The translations under genes were made by a program, and so were the position numbers. The notes under the pieces were generated by a model that did not search any database, was not told the origin of the DNA, and saw nothing but the letters and a program-made list of their open reading frames with translations. From assembly GCA_031259795.1 (NCBI GenBank), contig JAIRLA010000047.1, positions 1-6,869 of the forward strand: a stretch of DNA of 6,869 nucleotides, read 5' to 3'. Positions 1 through 6,511 of the stretch are shown piece by piece. The number at the start of each line of letters is the position of its first letter. The stretch's first letter is position 1. Source of the DNA: Azoarcus sp. (GTDB lineage: Bacteria > Pseudomonadota > Gammaproteobacteria > Burkholderiales > Rhodocyclaceae).

Positions 1-5
1 GAAAT

Positions 6-88
6 CAGCGGCGCTGCGCGCCGGTTGGATGGAAGCCCTCTCCCGCCCCTGACGGGGCACCCTCTCGCCCGCCAAGCGGGGGAGGGGA
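6..88 (-). repeat. Interspersed repeat R2, copy a
   Basis: Read on the minus strand, this copy begins CCCTCCCCCGCTTGG, has an imperfect first hairpin (86-60), a second hairpin with arms GCCCC/GGGGC (58-45), then GGGAGAGGG (44-36), and ends in the TTCCATCC...GCTG tail shared with R1. It faces copy b across about 100 bases. Confidence 0.75.
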
Positions 89-178
89 CGGCAGGCGCTT
101 TACAGTAGTGGGGAGGCAGGGCTGGCGGTTGTGATTGGGGGAGGGGCGTTCCGTTGCAGGGAAGGTAAAGCGTTGTCG

Positions 179-264
179 GATGGACACTTCCCTCCCCCGC
201 TTGCGGGGGAGGGTGGCCGAAGGCCGGGAGAGGGTTTCCAACCATACGGAGCGAAGCGACACTG
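179..264 (+). repeat. Interspersed repeat R2, copy b
   Basis: This copy opens with GATGGACACTT, then a perfect 11-base-arm hairpin (190-200 with 203-213), a small second hairpin GGCC-GAA-GGCC (215-225), GGGAGAGGG (226-234) and the tail CGGAGCGAAGCGACACTG (247-264). Order and lengths match copy a. The leading 25 bases also match the fragment at 6740-6764. Confidence 0.8.
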
Positions 265-320
265 GATAAAAAGGGGTGAAGTACCGGCAAGGCGCTTGTC
301 GCCGCGACAGTCCTCTCCCC

Positions 321-390
321 CTCGTCATTGCGAGGAGTGCAGCGACGTGGCAATCCAGTTCGTTCCATCCGGCGCGAAGCGCCGCTGTTT
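321..390 (+). repeat. Interspersed repeat R1, copy A
   Basis: A 70-base copy of an interspersed intergenic repeat with a head module (TCGTCATTGCGAGGAG), a central part containing GGCAATCCAGTTCGT, and a tail module (CCATCCGG followed by GCGAAGCGCCGCTG). It matches copy C (6707-6638, minus) at about 60 of 70 positions by eye. Sequences with this head are familiar as intergenic repeats in many proteobacterial genomes, where they are often mistranslated as small proteins containing VIARS-like strings. Confidence 0.85.
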
Positions 391-470
391 CGGGGTGTGC
401 CGATGCCCATGGGGGAGGCGACGAGGGGAATCCCCCGGGAAAAGGAAAGGATCGCCGCTCCGCGCCAGGC

Positions 471-1040
471 TCAGAACCAGCGATACTCATGTACCGGCAC
501 GAGTTTCAATTCGCCGAATTCCGGCGCCGTGTTCTTTTCTTCTCCCGATCCTGACTCCGCCCCGGCGAGGCGCACGCTCCAGCGCAGCGCCTTGGTGCTC
601 TCGAAGCTGTTCTTGAGCACGAGGTTGTCGCTGTTGTCGACGATGTAGACCAGTTCCTTGCGGCTCAGGTCGAACAGCCAGCGGCCCGGTTCCAGTTTTT
701 CGAGTTTGGGCGCTTTGAGTTCGCCCAGATAGTTATAGGGCGGCTCGTCGAGCCAGCGCACCGGGTTGGCGCCCACCAGTTCTTCGATGCCCCGCCGGTT
801 TTCGTTGGTGCTGATGCGCCGCGCCCATTCGAGCGCCATGCCGACCTGGATGTGCGAGATGGTGAGGCGCACGGCGATCTCTTCCATTTCTTCCTGATAG
901 TGCCGGGTGACGCGCAGGTAGCCGAGGAAGAGAAACAGGGCCAGCAGGCAGCACACCATCAGTTCGATCAGGGTCAGGCCGCGCTGGGCGCGGGCGCGGT
1001 CGACAAGGGGGGCGCGGGTTCCGGGAATATGGGTTTTCAT
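471..1040 (-). CDS. Type IV prepilin-like protein in the mshF position of an MSHA-type cluster
   Basis: The 189-residue product has a basic leader ending in QRG (19-21), followed by LTLIELMV (22-29) and a hydrophobic helix to about residue 41. This is a type IV prepilin/pseudopilin signal: the prepilin peptidase would cut after G21 and methylate L22, with Glu at +5 (E26). The leader is long (21 residues) and L22 replaces the commoner Phe at +1. The remainder (42-189) is a globular domain I do not recognise, with several Trp and Tyr and only Cys30/Cys31 in the helix, so there is no C-terminal disulfide loop as in major pilins. It is therefore more likely a minor pilin or accessory subunit. The start at 1040 is preferred over an in-frame ATG at 1208 because GGAGG lies eight bases upstream and the upstream part overlaps mshG and is Ser-rich shadow sequence. 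It follows the mshG stop by four bases. In Vibrio this slot holds mshF, but I use position only and do not assert homology. Confidence 0.82.
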   Translation of the reverse strand: MKTHIPGTRAPLVDRARAQRGLTLIELMVCCLLALFLFLGYLRVTRHYQEEMEEIAVRLTISHIQVGMALEWARRISTNENRRGIEELVGANPVRWLDEPPYNYLGELKAPKLEKLEPGRWLFDLSRKELVYIVDNSDNLVLKNSFESTKALRWSVRLAGAESGSGEEKNTAPEFGELKLVPVHEYRWF

Positions 1041-1044
1041 TGTT

Positions 1045-2286
1045 TCAGCCTCCCTTTGCCGCCTTGCCCAGGTCCCACATGGGCAGGAAGATGCCCAGCG
1101 CGAGGATGAGGACGAGCACGCCCAGGAAGACGATGAGGATGGGTTCGATCTGTTGCGAGAGCGTCTTGAGTTCGTATTCGACTTCGCGCTGGTACATGTC
1201 GGCGACATCTTGCAGCATTTCGTCCAGGGAGCCGGTCTCTTCGCCCACGGCGATCATCTGGATGACCATAGGCGTGAAGATGCCGGAGGCGATGGCGTTG
1301 CGCAGGACGCTTTCGCCGCGTTCGACGCCGTCGCGCATGCGTTCGATCTTGTCGGAGATGTAGGCGTTATCCACGGTCTGGGCCACGTTCGAGAGCGCCT
1401 GGATGATGGGCACGCCGCTACGGGAGGCCAGCGCGAAACTGCGGGCGAAGCGGGAGAGCGTGGCCTTGGCGACGATCTTGCCGGCGATGGGAATCTTGAG
1501 TTTGACGCGGTCCCATTCGTAGCGCCCCTTGCGGGTCTTGACCCAGGAGCGGAAACAGAAGATGACCGCGATGACCGCCGCCAGCATGTAATACCAACTG
1601 TTGCGCATGAAGTCCGAGAACCCCAGCAGCATGCGCGTGACCGCCGGCAGTTGCGCGCCGAAGCTGTCGAACACCTTGGCGAAGGCGGGGATGACGAAGA
1701 TGTTGACGACGACGATGGCGATGGCCATGGCCAGCACCACGAAGCTCGGGTAGCGCAGCGCCGATTTCACCTGCTCGTGGATGAAACGCTCGAATTCCAT
1801 GTGATGGAACAGGCGCAGGAAGATTTCTTCCATCTTGCCGGTCATTTCGCCGACGCGGGTCATGTTGATGGCGAAGGAATTGAATACCTTGGGATGGCGC
1901 GCCATGGCGGCGGAGAATTCGCGCCCGGAGTCGAGGCTCTCGCGCATGTCGCGCAGGAGGTTTTTCATGCCCTTGTTGACGGCGGATTCTTGCAGGCCGG
2001 CCAAGGCGCGCATGATGGGTACGCCAGCCTTGAGCAGGGAATAAATCTGGCGGAAGAAGAGCAGGATGTCTTCGTGGCGGGGTTTTTCCTCGAACAGCGC
2101 CGCGAGTTTCCCCGCGCCGCCGCCCGCGCTCTTGCGGACCGCCTCCGCCGCGGCCAGGGTGATGGACAGCGGGGTGACGCTTTGCGCCATGAGGCGTTTG
2201 GCGGCGTCGAGTTCGCTGGCGGCTTCCAGCGCGCCGCTGACCGCGTTGCCTGTGGCGTCCCTGCCTTGATAGCTGAAATTGGCCAT
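1045..2286 (-). CDS. mshG: MSHA-type pilus inner-membrane platform protein MshG (GspF/PilC family)
   Basis: This protein is the inner-membrane platform that couples the MshE ATPase to pilin insertion. At 413 residues it has normal GspF/PilC length. Two homologous T2SSF cytoplasmic domains are visible; the internal duplication shows in LLKAGVPIMRAL (84-95) against ASRSGVPIIQAL (287-298), and in VGEMTG (145-150) against VGEETG (347-352). Three hydrophobic segments are predicted: about 181-203, 230-246 and 380-403. The C terminus is basic and short (GKAAKGG). The ATG lies three bases after the mshE stop and is preceded by an AGGA seven bases upstream, inside the end of mshE, so the two are very probably co-transcribed and translated in tandem. 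The family assignment is firm. The MSHA subtype rests mainly on linkage to mshE. Confidence 0.9.
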   Translation of the reverse strand: MANFSYQGRDATGNAVSGALEAASELDAAKRLMAQSVTPLSITLAAAEAVRKSAGGGAGKLAALFEEKPRHEDILLFFRQIYSLLKAGVPIMRALAGLQESAVNKGMKNLLRDMRESLDSGREFSAAMARHPKVFNSFAINMTRVGEMTGKMEEIFLRLFHHMEFERFIHEQVKSALRYPSFVVLAMAIAIVVVNIFVIPAFAKVFDSFGAQLPAVTRMLLGFSDFMRNSWYYMLAAVIAVIFCFRSWVKTRKGRYEWDRVKLKIPIAGKIVAKATLSRFARSFALASRSGVPIIQALSNVAQTVDNAYISDKIERMRDGVERGESVLRNAIASGIFTPMVIQMIAVGEETGSLDEMLQDVADMYQREVEYELKTLSQQIEPILIVFLGVLVLILALGIFLPMWDLGKAAKGG

Positions 2287-2289
2287 GGT

Positions 2290-3996
2290 TCAGTCCTCGT
2301 TCTGGTTGCTGACGCGCATGGCTTCATCCGCCGTGGTGCGTCCGGCCAGCACCAGGCGCACGGCGTCGCGGCGCAGGGTGGCGCCCGCCATTTGCCGCCG
2401 GGCGACGGCCATGAAGGCGACGGGGTCGGACTGGTTGATGGCTTCCACGAGTTCGTCGCCCATTTCGAGGAATTCATAGACGCCGCTGCGCCCCTGGAAG
2501 CCGGTGTTGTTGCAGTGCGCGCAGCCCCGCCCGCGATAGTAGGTATGCGCGTCGACCTGTTCGTTCAGTTCGTAGCGCAGCCATTCGCGCTCGTGGGGCA
2601 GGAGCGCCGTCGCCGTCTTGCAGTTGTCGCAGATGGTGCGCACGAGCCGCTGGGCGAGCACGAGTTGCACGGAGAGCGCCACCATGTAGCGCGGCACGCC
2701 CATGTCCAGCAACCGGATCGGGGTGGTCATGGCGTCGTTGGTGTGCAGGGTGGAGAGCACGAGGTGGCCGGTCATGGCGGCGCGCATGCCGATCTCGGCG
2801 GTTTCCGTGTCGCGCATCTCGCCCACGAGGACGATGTCCGGGTCCTGGCGCAGGACGGTGCGCAGCACTTTGCCGAAGCTGAGGTCGATTTTTTCATGCA
2901 CCTGCACCTGATTGAGGCCGGGCAGGCGGTATTCGACCGGGTCTTCGACGGTGATGATTTTTTTCTCGGGGCTGTTGAGTTCGTTGAGCGCGGCGTAGAG
3001 CGTGGTGGTCTTGCCGGAGCCGGTGGGGCCGGTGACGAGTACCATGCCGCTGGGCCGGTGCAGGGCATGGCGCAGGCGTTCGAGCACGCGCGCCGGGATG
3101 TTCATGTGGTCGAGCGACAGCAGGGACTGGCCCTGGGCGAGCAGCCGCATGACGACGGATTCGCCGTACTGCGTGGGCAGGGTGGAGATGCGGATGTCGA
3201 CGGAAGCGTTGCGCACCTTGATGTGGAAGCGCCCGTCCTGCGGCAGGCGTTTTTCGGAGATGTCGAGGCCGCTCATCAGTTTCAGGCGCAGGGCGACGGC
3301 GGAGGCGATCTTGGCGTCGGCCTCGGTCTGCACGTGCAGCACGCCGTCGATGCGGAAGCGGATGCGCAGGTTGCTCTCCTGCGGTTCGATGTGGATGTCG
3401 GAGGCGCGGGAGCGCAGGGCTTCCTCGAACACCATGTGCAGCAGCTTGACGACGGGCGCATCTTCCGCCGTGGCGGAAAGCCCGAGGAGTTCGCCGAACT
3501 CCACCGGGATGTCGGCCATCTCGGAGGTCAGCTCCTTGGCCAGGCCGGCGATCTCCTCGGTGTGGCGGTAAACCCGGTCGATGGTCGCCATGAGCTGGCT
3601 TTCGCTCACCACCGCGACGTCGATGCTCCGCCGCACGGCGTGGGAAATCTCATCGTAAGCCCGCAGATCGGTGGGATCGGTCAGGCCGACTTGCAGCACG
3701 CCGTTCTTTTCGCCCAGCACCAGCGCCCGGTAACGGCGCGCCATGGTCTCCGGCAGCAGTTTGATGAGTTCTTCTTTGTATTGGAGCTGGCGCAGATCGA
3801 CGAAGGGAATATGCAATTGCCGGGCCAGGATATTGGAAATAGCATCTTCCGTGACAAAACCGCTATCGACGAAAATACGCCCCAATTTGCGCCCGCTGCG
3901 CTTTTGTTCCTCCAGGGCGAACTTGAGTTGCTCGTCGGTCAATAAACCTTCCTGGATCAACAAATCGCCAAGACGGACTTTTTCCGGACGTGGCAT
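2290..3996 (-). CDS. mshE: MSHA-type pilus extension ATPase MshE (GspE/PilB family)
   Basis: MshE is a cytoplasmic hexameric ATPase that powers assembly of the mannose-sensitive haemagglutinin (MSHA) type IV pilus, used for surface attachment. Numbering is from the ATG at 3996 (568 residues). An MshEN domain has two tandem 24-residue motifs, R8-Q31 (starting RLGDLLIQEG) and K37-Q60 (starting KLGRIFVDSG), separated by five residues: the arrangement known to bind c-di-GMP in Vibrio cholerae MshE. The ATPase core has Walker A GPTGSGKT (323-330), Asp box EDPVEY (351-356), Walker B VGEMRD (391-396) and His box GHLVLSTLHTND (410-421). A zinc tetracysteine C456-x2-C459 / C492-x2-C495 is intact. A GTG lies one codon upstream (3999), but AGGAG at 4007-4003 sits six bases from the ATG and only three from the GTG, so the ATG is preferred. 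It is first in an operon with mshG and a prepilin gene. PilB or GspE of another system is less likely given the MshE-like core (LPQDGRFHIK, YGESVVMRLL). Confidence 0.93.
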   Translation of the reverse strand: MPRPEKVRLGDLLIQEGLLTDEQLKFALEEQKRSGRKLGRIFVDSGFVTEDAISNILARQLHIPFVDLRQLQYKEELIKLLPETMARRYRALVLGEKNGVLQVGLTDPTDLRAYDEISHAVRRSIDVAVVSESQLMATIDRVYRHTEEIAGLAKELTSEMADIPVEFGELLGLSATAEDAPVVKLLHMVFEEALRSRASDIHIEPQESNLRIRFRIDGVLHVQTEADAKIASAVALRLKLMSGLDISEKRLPQDGRFHIKVRNASVDIRISTLPTQYGESVVMRLLAQGQSLLSLDHMNIPARVLERLRHALHRPSGMVLVTGPTGSGKTTTLYAALNELNSPEKKIITVEDPVEYRLPGLNQVQVHEKIDLSFGKVLRTVLRQDPDIVLVGEMRDTETAEIGMRAAMTGHLVLSTLHTNDAMTTPIRLLDMGVPRYMVALSVQLVLAQRLVRTICDNCKTATALLPHEREWLRYELNEQVDAHTYYRGRGCAHCNNTGFQGRSGVYEFLEMGDELVEAINQSDPVAFMAVARRQMAGATLRRDAVRLVLAGRTTADEAMRVSNQNED

Positions 3997-4002
3997 CACG
4001 AA

Positions 4003-4007
4003 CTCCT
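4003..4007 (-). promoter_or_regulatory. Shine-Dalgarno that decides the mshE start
   Basis: AGGAG on the minus strand is six bases from the ATG at 3996 and three bases from the GTG at 3999. The longer spacing is the more usual one, so the ATG is taken as the mshE start. The alternative adds one residue only. Confidence 0.7.
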
Positions 4008-4048
4008 GTTTATGAAGTGATTGCGCAAAGCGGTTCGGCGGGGGACAT

Positions 4049-4084
4049 ACGCCGACTCTATACCATCGGCGTCACTACATAGTG
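4049..4084. promoter_or_regulatory. Two adjacent dyads in the mshE upstream region
   Basis: ACGCCGA (4049-4055) and TCGGCGT (4066-4072) form a perfect 7-base inverted repeat around a 10-base AT-leaning centre. Directly next to it, CACTACATAGTG (4073-4084) is a second dyad with 5-base arms. They lie 53 to 88 bases before the mshE ATG, where an operator or promoter of the mshEG operon would be expected. On the minus strand the centre of the first dyad contains TATAGA, which resembles a -10 box, but no matching -35 was found. The regulator, if any, is unknown. Confidence 0.3.
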
Positions 4085-4151
4085 CTAATAACTCACGCAC
4101 GAGCCCAAATCGAACCCATGCCGGGAAAATCATTCCACATATCATCCCCCG

Positions 4152-4184
4152 CCTCGTCATTGCGAGGAGCGAAGCGACGCTGTT
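4152..4184 (+). repeat. Interspersed repeat R1, copy B (internally deleted)
   Basis: This copy keeps the R1 head (CGTCATTGCGAGGAGCGAAG, from 4155) but passes straight into the tail end CGACGCTGTT, lacking about 38 central bases. Head and tail of R1 both carry versions of GGAGCGAAGCGACG, so the form is what recombination or slippage between those two internal direct repeats would leave. It lies between fliI and mshE. Confidence 0.75.
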
Positions 4185-4193
4185 AATGACGAG
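4153..4193 (-). terminator. Inverted repeat just downstream of fliI (possible 3' end hairpin)
   Basis: CTCGTCATT (4153-4161) and AATGACGAG (4185-4193) are perfect 9-base inverted arms around 23 bases. The structure starts 25 bases after the fliI stop and could form a hairpin at the end of the fliHI transcript. There is no following T-run on the minus strand, so it is not a canonical intrinsic terminator. It could instead stabilise the mRNA end, or be only a by-product of the repeat copy it contains. Confidence 0.25.
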
Positions 4194-4217
4194 TGTGGGA
4201 GAGAGGCCGGCGGCGCT

Positions 4218-5636
4218 TCAGGCGTTGGTGAACAGTTCGTCGAGCTTGGCGACGGCGCCGACGTAGTTTTCGCGTTCTTCGATGCGTTGTTGCAGGAAGG
4301 CTTCGAGGCGGGGATACATGGCGACGGCGTTGTCGAGCAGGGGGTCGCCGCCGGGTTGGTAGGCGCCGACGGCGATGAGGTCGCGCGAGCGCTGGTAGCG
4401 CGAGAAGAGTTGCTTGAAGTGGCGCACTTTGTCGAATTGTTCGTCGCCAACCAGGCCGTGCATGGCGCGCGAGATGGATTGTTCGATGTCGATGGCCGGG
4501 TAGTGGCCCTGGTCGGCGAGGGCGCGGGTCAGCACGATGTGGCCGTCGAGGATGGCGCGCGCGGCGTCGGCGATGGGGTCTTGCTGGTCGTCGCCTTCGG
4601 CGAGCACGGTGTAGAAGGCGGTGATGGAGCCGCCGCCTTCGGGGCCGTTGCCGGCGCGCTCCACGAGCGCGGGCAGCAGGGCGAAGACGGAGGGGGGGTA
4701 GCCGCGCGTGACGGGCGGTTCGCCGATGGCGAGCGCGATTTCACGTTGCGCCATGGCGTAGCGGGTGAGCGAGTCCATGACCAGTAATACTTGCTTGCCC
4801 CGGTCGCGGAAGTATTCGGCGATGGCGGTGGCGTAGGCGGCGCCTTGCAGGCGCATGAGCGGGCTGGTGTCGGCGGGGGCGGCGACGACCACGGAGCGTT
4901 TGAGACCTTCTTCGCCAAGGCTTTGTTCGATGAATTCCTTGACTTCGCGCCCGCGTTCGCCGATGAGGCCGACGACGATGAGGTCGGCGCCGGTGTAGCG
5001 CGCCATCATGCCGATGAGGACGGATTTGCCGACGCCGGAGCCGGCGAAGAGTCCGAGCCGCTGGCCGCGCCCGACGGTGAGCAGGCTGTTGATGGCGCGG
5101 ATGCCGACGTCGAGCGGTTCGCGGATGGGCGAGCGGTTGAGCGGGTTGATCGGCCTGCCCTGGAGCGAGCGGGTCTCTTCGGTCTCCAGCCTGCCGAGCG
5201 CGTCCAGTGGCCGCCCCGCGCCGTCGACGACTCGCCCGAGCAGGGCTTCGCCCACCGGCAGGTGCTTGGCGCGGTCGGAGGTGCGCCGCCGCGGGCCGAC
5301 GCGCCGGCCCGGGATGAAGTGCGGGTAGCTGGTTTCCACGGGCAGCACGAGCGCGCCGGGGGAGAGGCCGAAGACGTTGTCGGTGGGCATCATGAAGAGT
5401 CTTTCGCCGTTGAAGCCGACGACTTCGGCTTCGACGAAGCCGCCGCCGGGCACCATGACTTGGCAGCCCGAGCCCAGCGGCAGTCCCAGTCCGGAGGCTT
5501 CCATCACCAGTCCGTTGATGCGGGTGAGCCGCCCGGCGTTCTGGAAGGGGTAGACGGTGTCGATGAGGCGGCGTCCGTCTTCGAGGAAGGCGCGCCAGAG
5601 TTCGCCGTGCCGCGGCGGGGAGGTTTCCGGGGTCAT
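4218..5636 (-). CDS. fliI: Flagellum-specific export ATPase FliI
   Basis: FliI hydrolyses ATP at the base of the flagellar type III export apparatus, forming a hexamer related to F1-ATPase subunits; it helps unload chaperoned substrates and feeds the FlhA/FlhB gate. The 472-residue protein is of normal family length. Visible elements are the N-terminal beta-barrel-like domain (about 30-105), the Walker A loop AGSGVGKS (198-205, K204), GERGREV (226-232) with E227 as the likely catalytic glutamate, the Walker B strand [18 protein letters not shown] (283-300, D288), GYPPSVF (312-318) and SISR (387-390), whose R390 is the probable arginine finger. The C-terminal helical domain (about 385-472) contacts chaperones and substrates in homologues. 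Translation is coupled to fliH through a 4-base ATGA overlap, and no separate Shine-Dalgarno is seen. fliJ, the usual next gene, is absent: only 221 bases separate the fliI stop from mshE. Confidence 0.97.
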   Translation of the reverse strand: MTPETSPPRHGELWRAFLEDGRRLIDTVYPFQNAGRLTRINGLVMEASGLGLPLGSGCQVMVPGGGFVEAEVVGFNGERLFMMPTDNVFGLSPGALVLPVETSYPHFIPGRRVGPRRRTSDRAKHLPVGEALLGRVVDGAGRPLDALGRLETEETRSLQGRPINPLNRSPIREPLDVGIRAINSLLTVGRGQRLGLFAGSGVGKSVLIGMMARYTGADLIVVGLIGERGREVKEFIEQSLGEEGLKRSVVVAAPADTSPLMRLQGAAYATAIAEYFRDRGKQVLLVMDSLTRYAMAQREIALAIGEPPVTRGYPPSVFALLPALVERAGNGPEGGGSITAFYTVLAEGDDQQDPIADAARAILDGHIVLTRALADQGHYPAIDIEQSISRAMHGLVGDEQFDKVRHFKQLFSRYQRSRDLIAVGAYQPGGDPLLDNAVAMYPRLEAFLQQRIEERENYVGAVAKLDELFTNA

Positions 5637-6511
5637 GGTTCGGTTTTTTGCGGATCGGCGTCGTTTTCACCGTCGTTTCCGGCGCTTTCCGGAGGGGGCG
5701 CGTCCGGAAGGGGGATTTCGCGGGCCGCGGCGGTTTTCCTGTCCGTTTCTTTTTCTTTTCCCCAGGGGGCGTGGGGGCGGCCAAGGCTTTCGAGCACGCG
5801 CCGCCAGCGTGTTTCCATGGTGGCGTCGACTTGCGCGCTTTCCGTGTCGACCCGGCAGCCGCCGCGCGAGACCTGGATATCTTCGATGAGAAGGTGTTCG
5901 CCCTGGTCGAGCGCGTCGCCGAGATGTTTGCGGGCAAGCGCCACGTCGTCGGGGTGGAGGTGGATGTGGGTGCGGCTTTGCGGCAGGTGTTGCAGGGCGG
6001 CGCGCACGACGCTCACGACGGCTTCCGGTTCGAGCGCCAGTGTGTGCTGGAGCACTTTGCGGGCCAGTTCGATGGCGAGCGACATCAGTTCTTCGGCGAT
6101 TTCGGCGTCGAGCCGGACAAGCGCCTGGTCGAGCCGGGTGAAAAGCGCGCGCAGGCGTTCCGCTTCGTCCCTGGCGGCGGCCGCGCCTTCGGCATAGCCT
6201 TGCCGGCGGCCTTCTTCCAGGCCGGTTCGCAGTCCTTCGCCATGGCCCTGGTTGCGTCCTTCGGCGAGGCCTTCTTCGTGGCCGCCGCGCCGCGCTTCGT
6301 CGTGCATTTGCTCGATTTCGGCGGCGGTCGGCAGATGCAGGCCGGGAGGCAGCGCCGGGGGCGGCTCGTCCGCGCCTGCGCCGGTGTTCGCGCCGGCGTC
6401 GGCATCGGCGGCGGGGGGCGGCGCGGGCTCCGGCGCGTCGAACGCCGGCGGCTCCCAGCGGCGGTAAGCGCCGGTGGCTTGGTGCTGCGTGAAAGTCACG
6501 GTTTTTTCCAT
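5633..6511 (-). CDS. fliH: Flagellar export ATPase regulator FliH
   Basis: FliH is the cytoplasmic stator-like partner and negative regulator of the FliI ATPase in flagellar type III export. The 292-residue product has an N-terminal Trp motif ([10 protein letters not shown], residues 16-25), of the kind that docks FliH at the export gate or C-ring. A Pro/Ala-rich linker follows (26-57), then an exact glycine ladder (G77 to G109, every fourth residue), the GxxxG signature of FliH. The C-terminal FliH/YscL domain spans about 115-245 and includes the conserved RGGCR (216-220) and METRW (232-236) motifs. A Pro/Asp/Glu-rich tail of about 45 residues (246-292) extends past the usual end. An in-frame TGA two codons upstream rules out an extension at the N terminus. 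No clear Shine-Dalgarno precedes this ATG, so translation may be coupled to the small ORF at 6609-6496. The stop overlaps the fliI start as ATGA. Identity is confident. Confidence 0.95.
   Translation of the reverse strand: MEKTVTFTQHQATGAYRRWEPPAFDAPEPAPPPAADADAGANTGAGADEPPPALPPGLHLPTAAEIEQMHDEARRGGHEEGLAEGRNQGHGEGLRTGLEEGRRQGYAEGAAAARDEAERLRALFTRLDQALVRLDAEIAEELMSLAIELARKVLQHTLALEPEAVVSVVRAALQHLPQSRTHIHLHPDDVALARKHLGDALDQGEHLLIEDIQVSRGGCRVDTESAQVDATMETRWRRVLESLGRPHAPWGKEKETDRKTAAAREIPLPDAPPPESAGNDGENDADPQKTEP

Larger units (their letters stand above)
1..470. other. Gene-free repeat region downstream of the mshEG operon
   Basis: No credible gene is seen in these 470 bases. ORFs in several frames exist but are translations of the R1 and R2 repeats. 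The stretch holds R2 copy a (minus), a roughly 100-base G/T-rich spacer containing an 8-base inverted pair (CGCTTTAC 96-103, GTAAAGCG 165-172), R2 copy b (plus) and R1 copy A (plus). 391-470, next to the prepilin stop, shows no intrinsic terminator. The remaining MSHA genes usually found after mshF (mshB, A, C, D) are not here. Confidence 0.7.

Noticed and set aside
1..400. CRISPR-like array
   Set aside because: Repeats are few, differ in orientation and spacing, and carry hairpins and shared tails typical of interspersed elements; there are no regular spacers or cas genes.
391..470. Intrinsic terminator after the prepilin gene
   Set aside because: Only a very short GGGG/CCCC dyad (425-435) is present, with no T-run on the minus strand.
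5..616. Several 90-160 codon open frames at the left end
   Set aside because: They translate the R1 and R2 repeats, have no consistent start signal, and overlap each other and the prepilin gene.
1041..1208. N-terminal extension of the prepilin gene to an ATG at 1208
   Set aside because: The extension overlaps mshG, is Ser/Arg-rich shadow sequence, and would put about 77 residues before the prepilin cleavage site. The ATG at 1040 has a good GGAGG and gives a normal signal.
2944..2975. Seven-A run in mshE (minus strand) as a slippage site
   Set aside because: It encodes the conserved PEKKIITV segment with AAA AAA lysine codons; the reading frame is intact, and nothing suggests a product from slippage.
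1153..3945. A 930-codon open frame on the plus strand
   Set aside because: It is fully antisense to mshG and mshE, which have intact motifs. The hypothetical protein is dominated by His, Asp, Val, Gly and Ala, as expected from the complementary frame of GC-rich codons, and has no recognisable domain.
4791..6197. Long open frame on the plus strand opposite fliI and fliH
   Set aside because: It is antisense to two certain genes and its composition is that of a GC-rich shadow frame.
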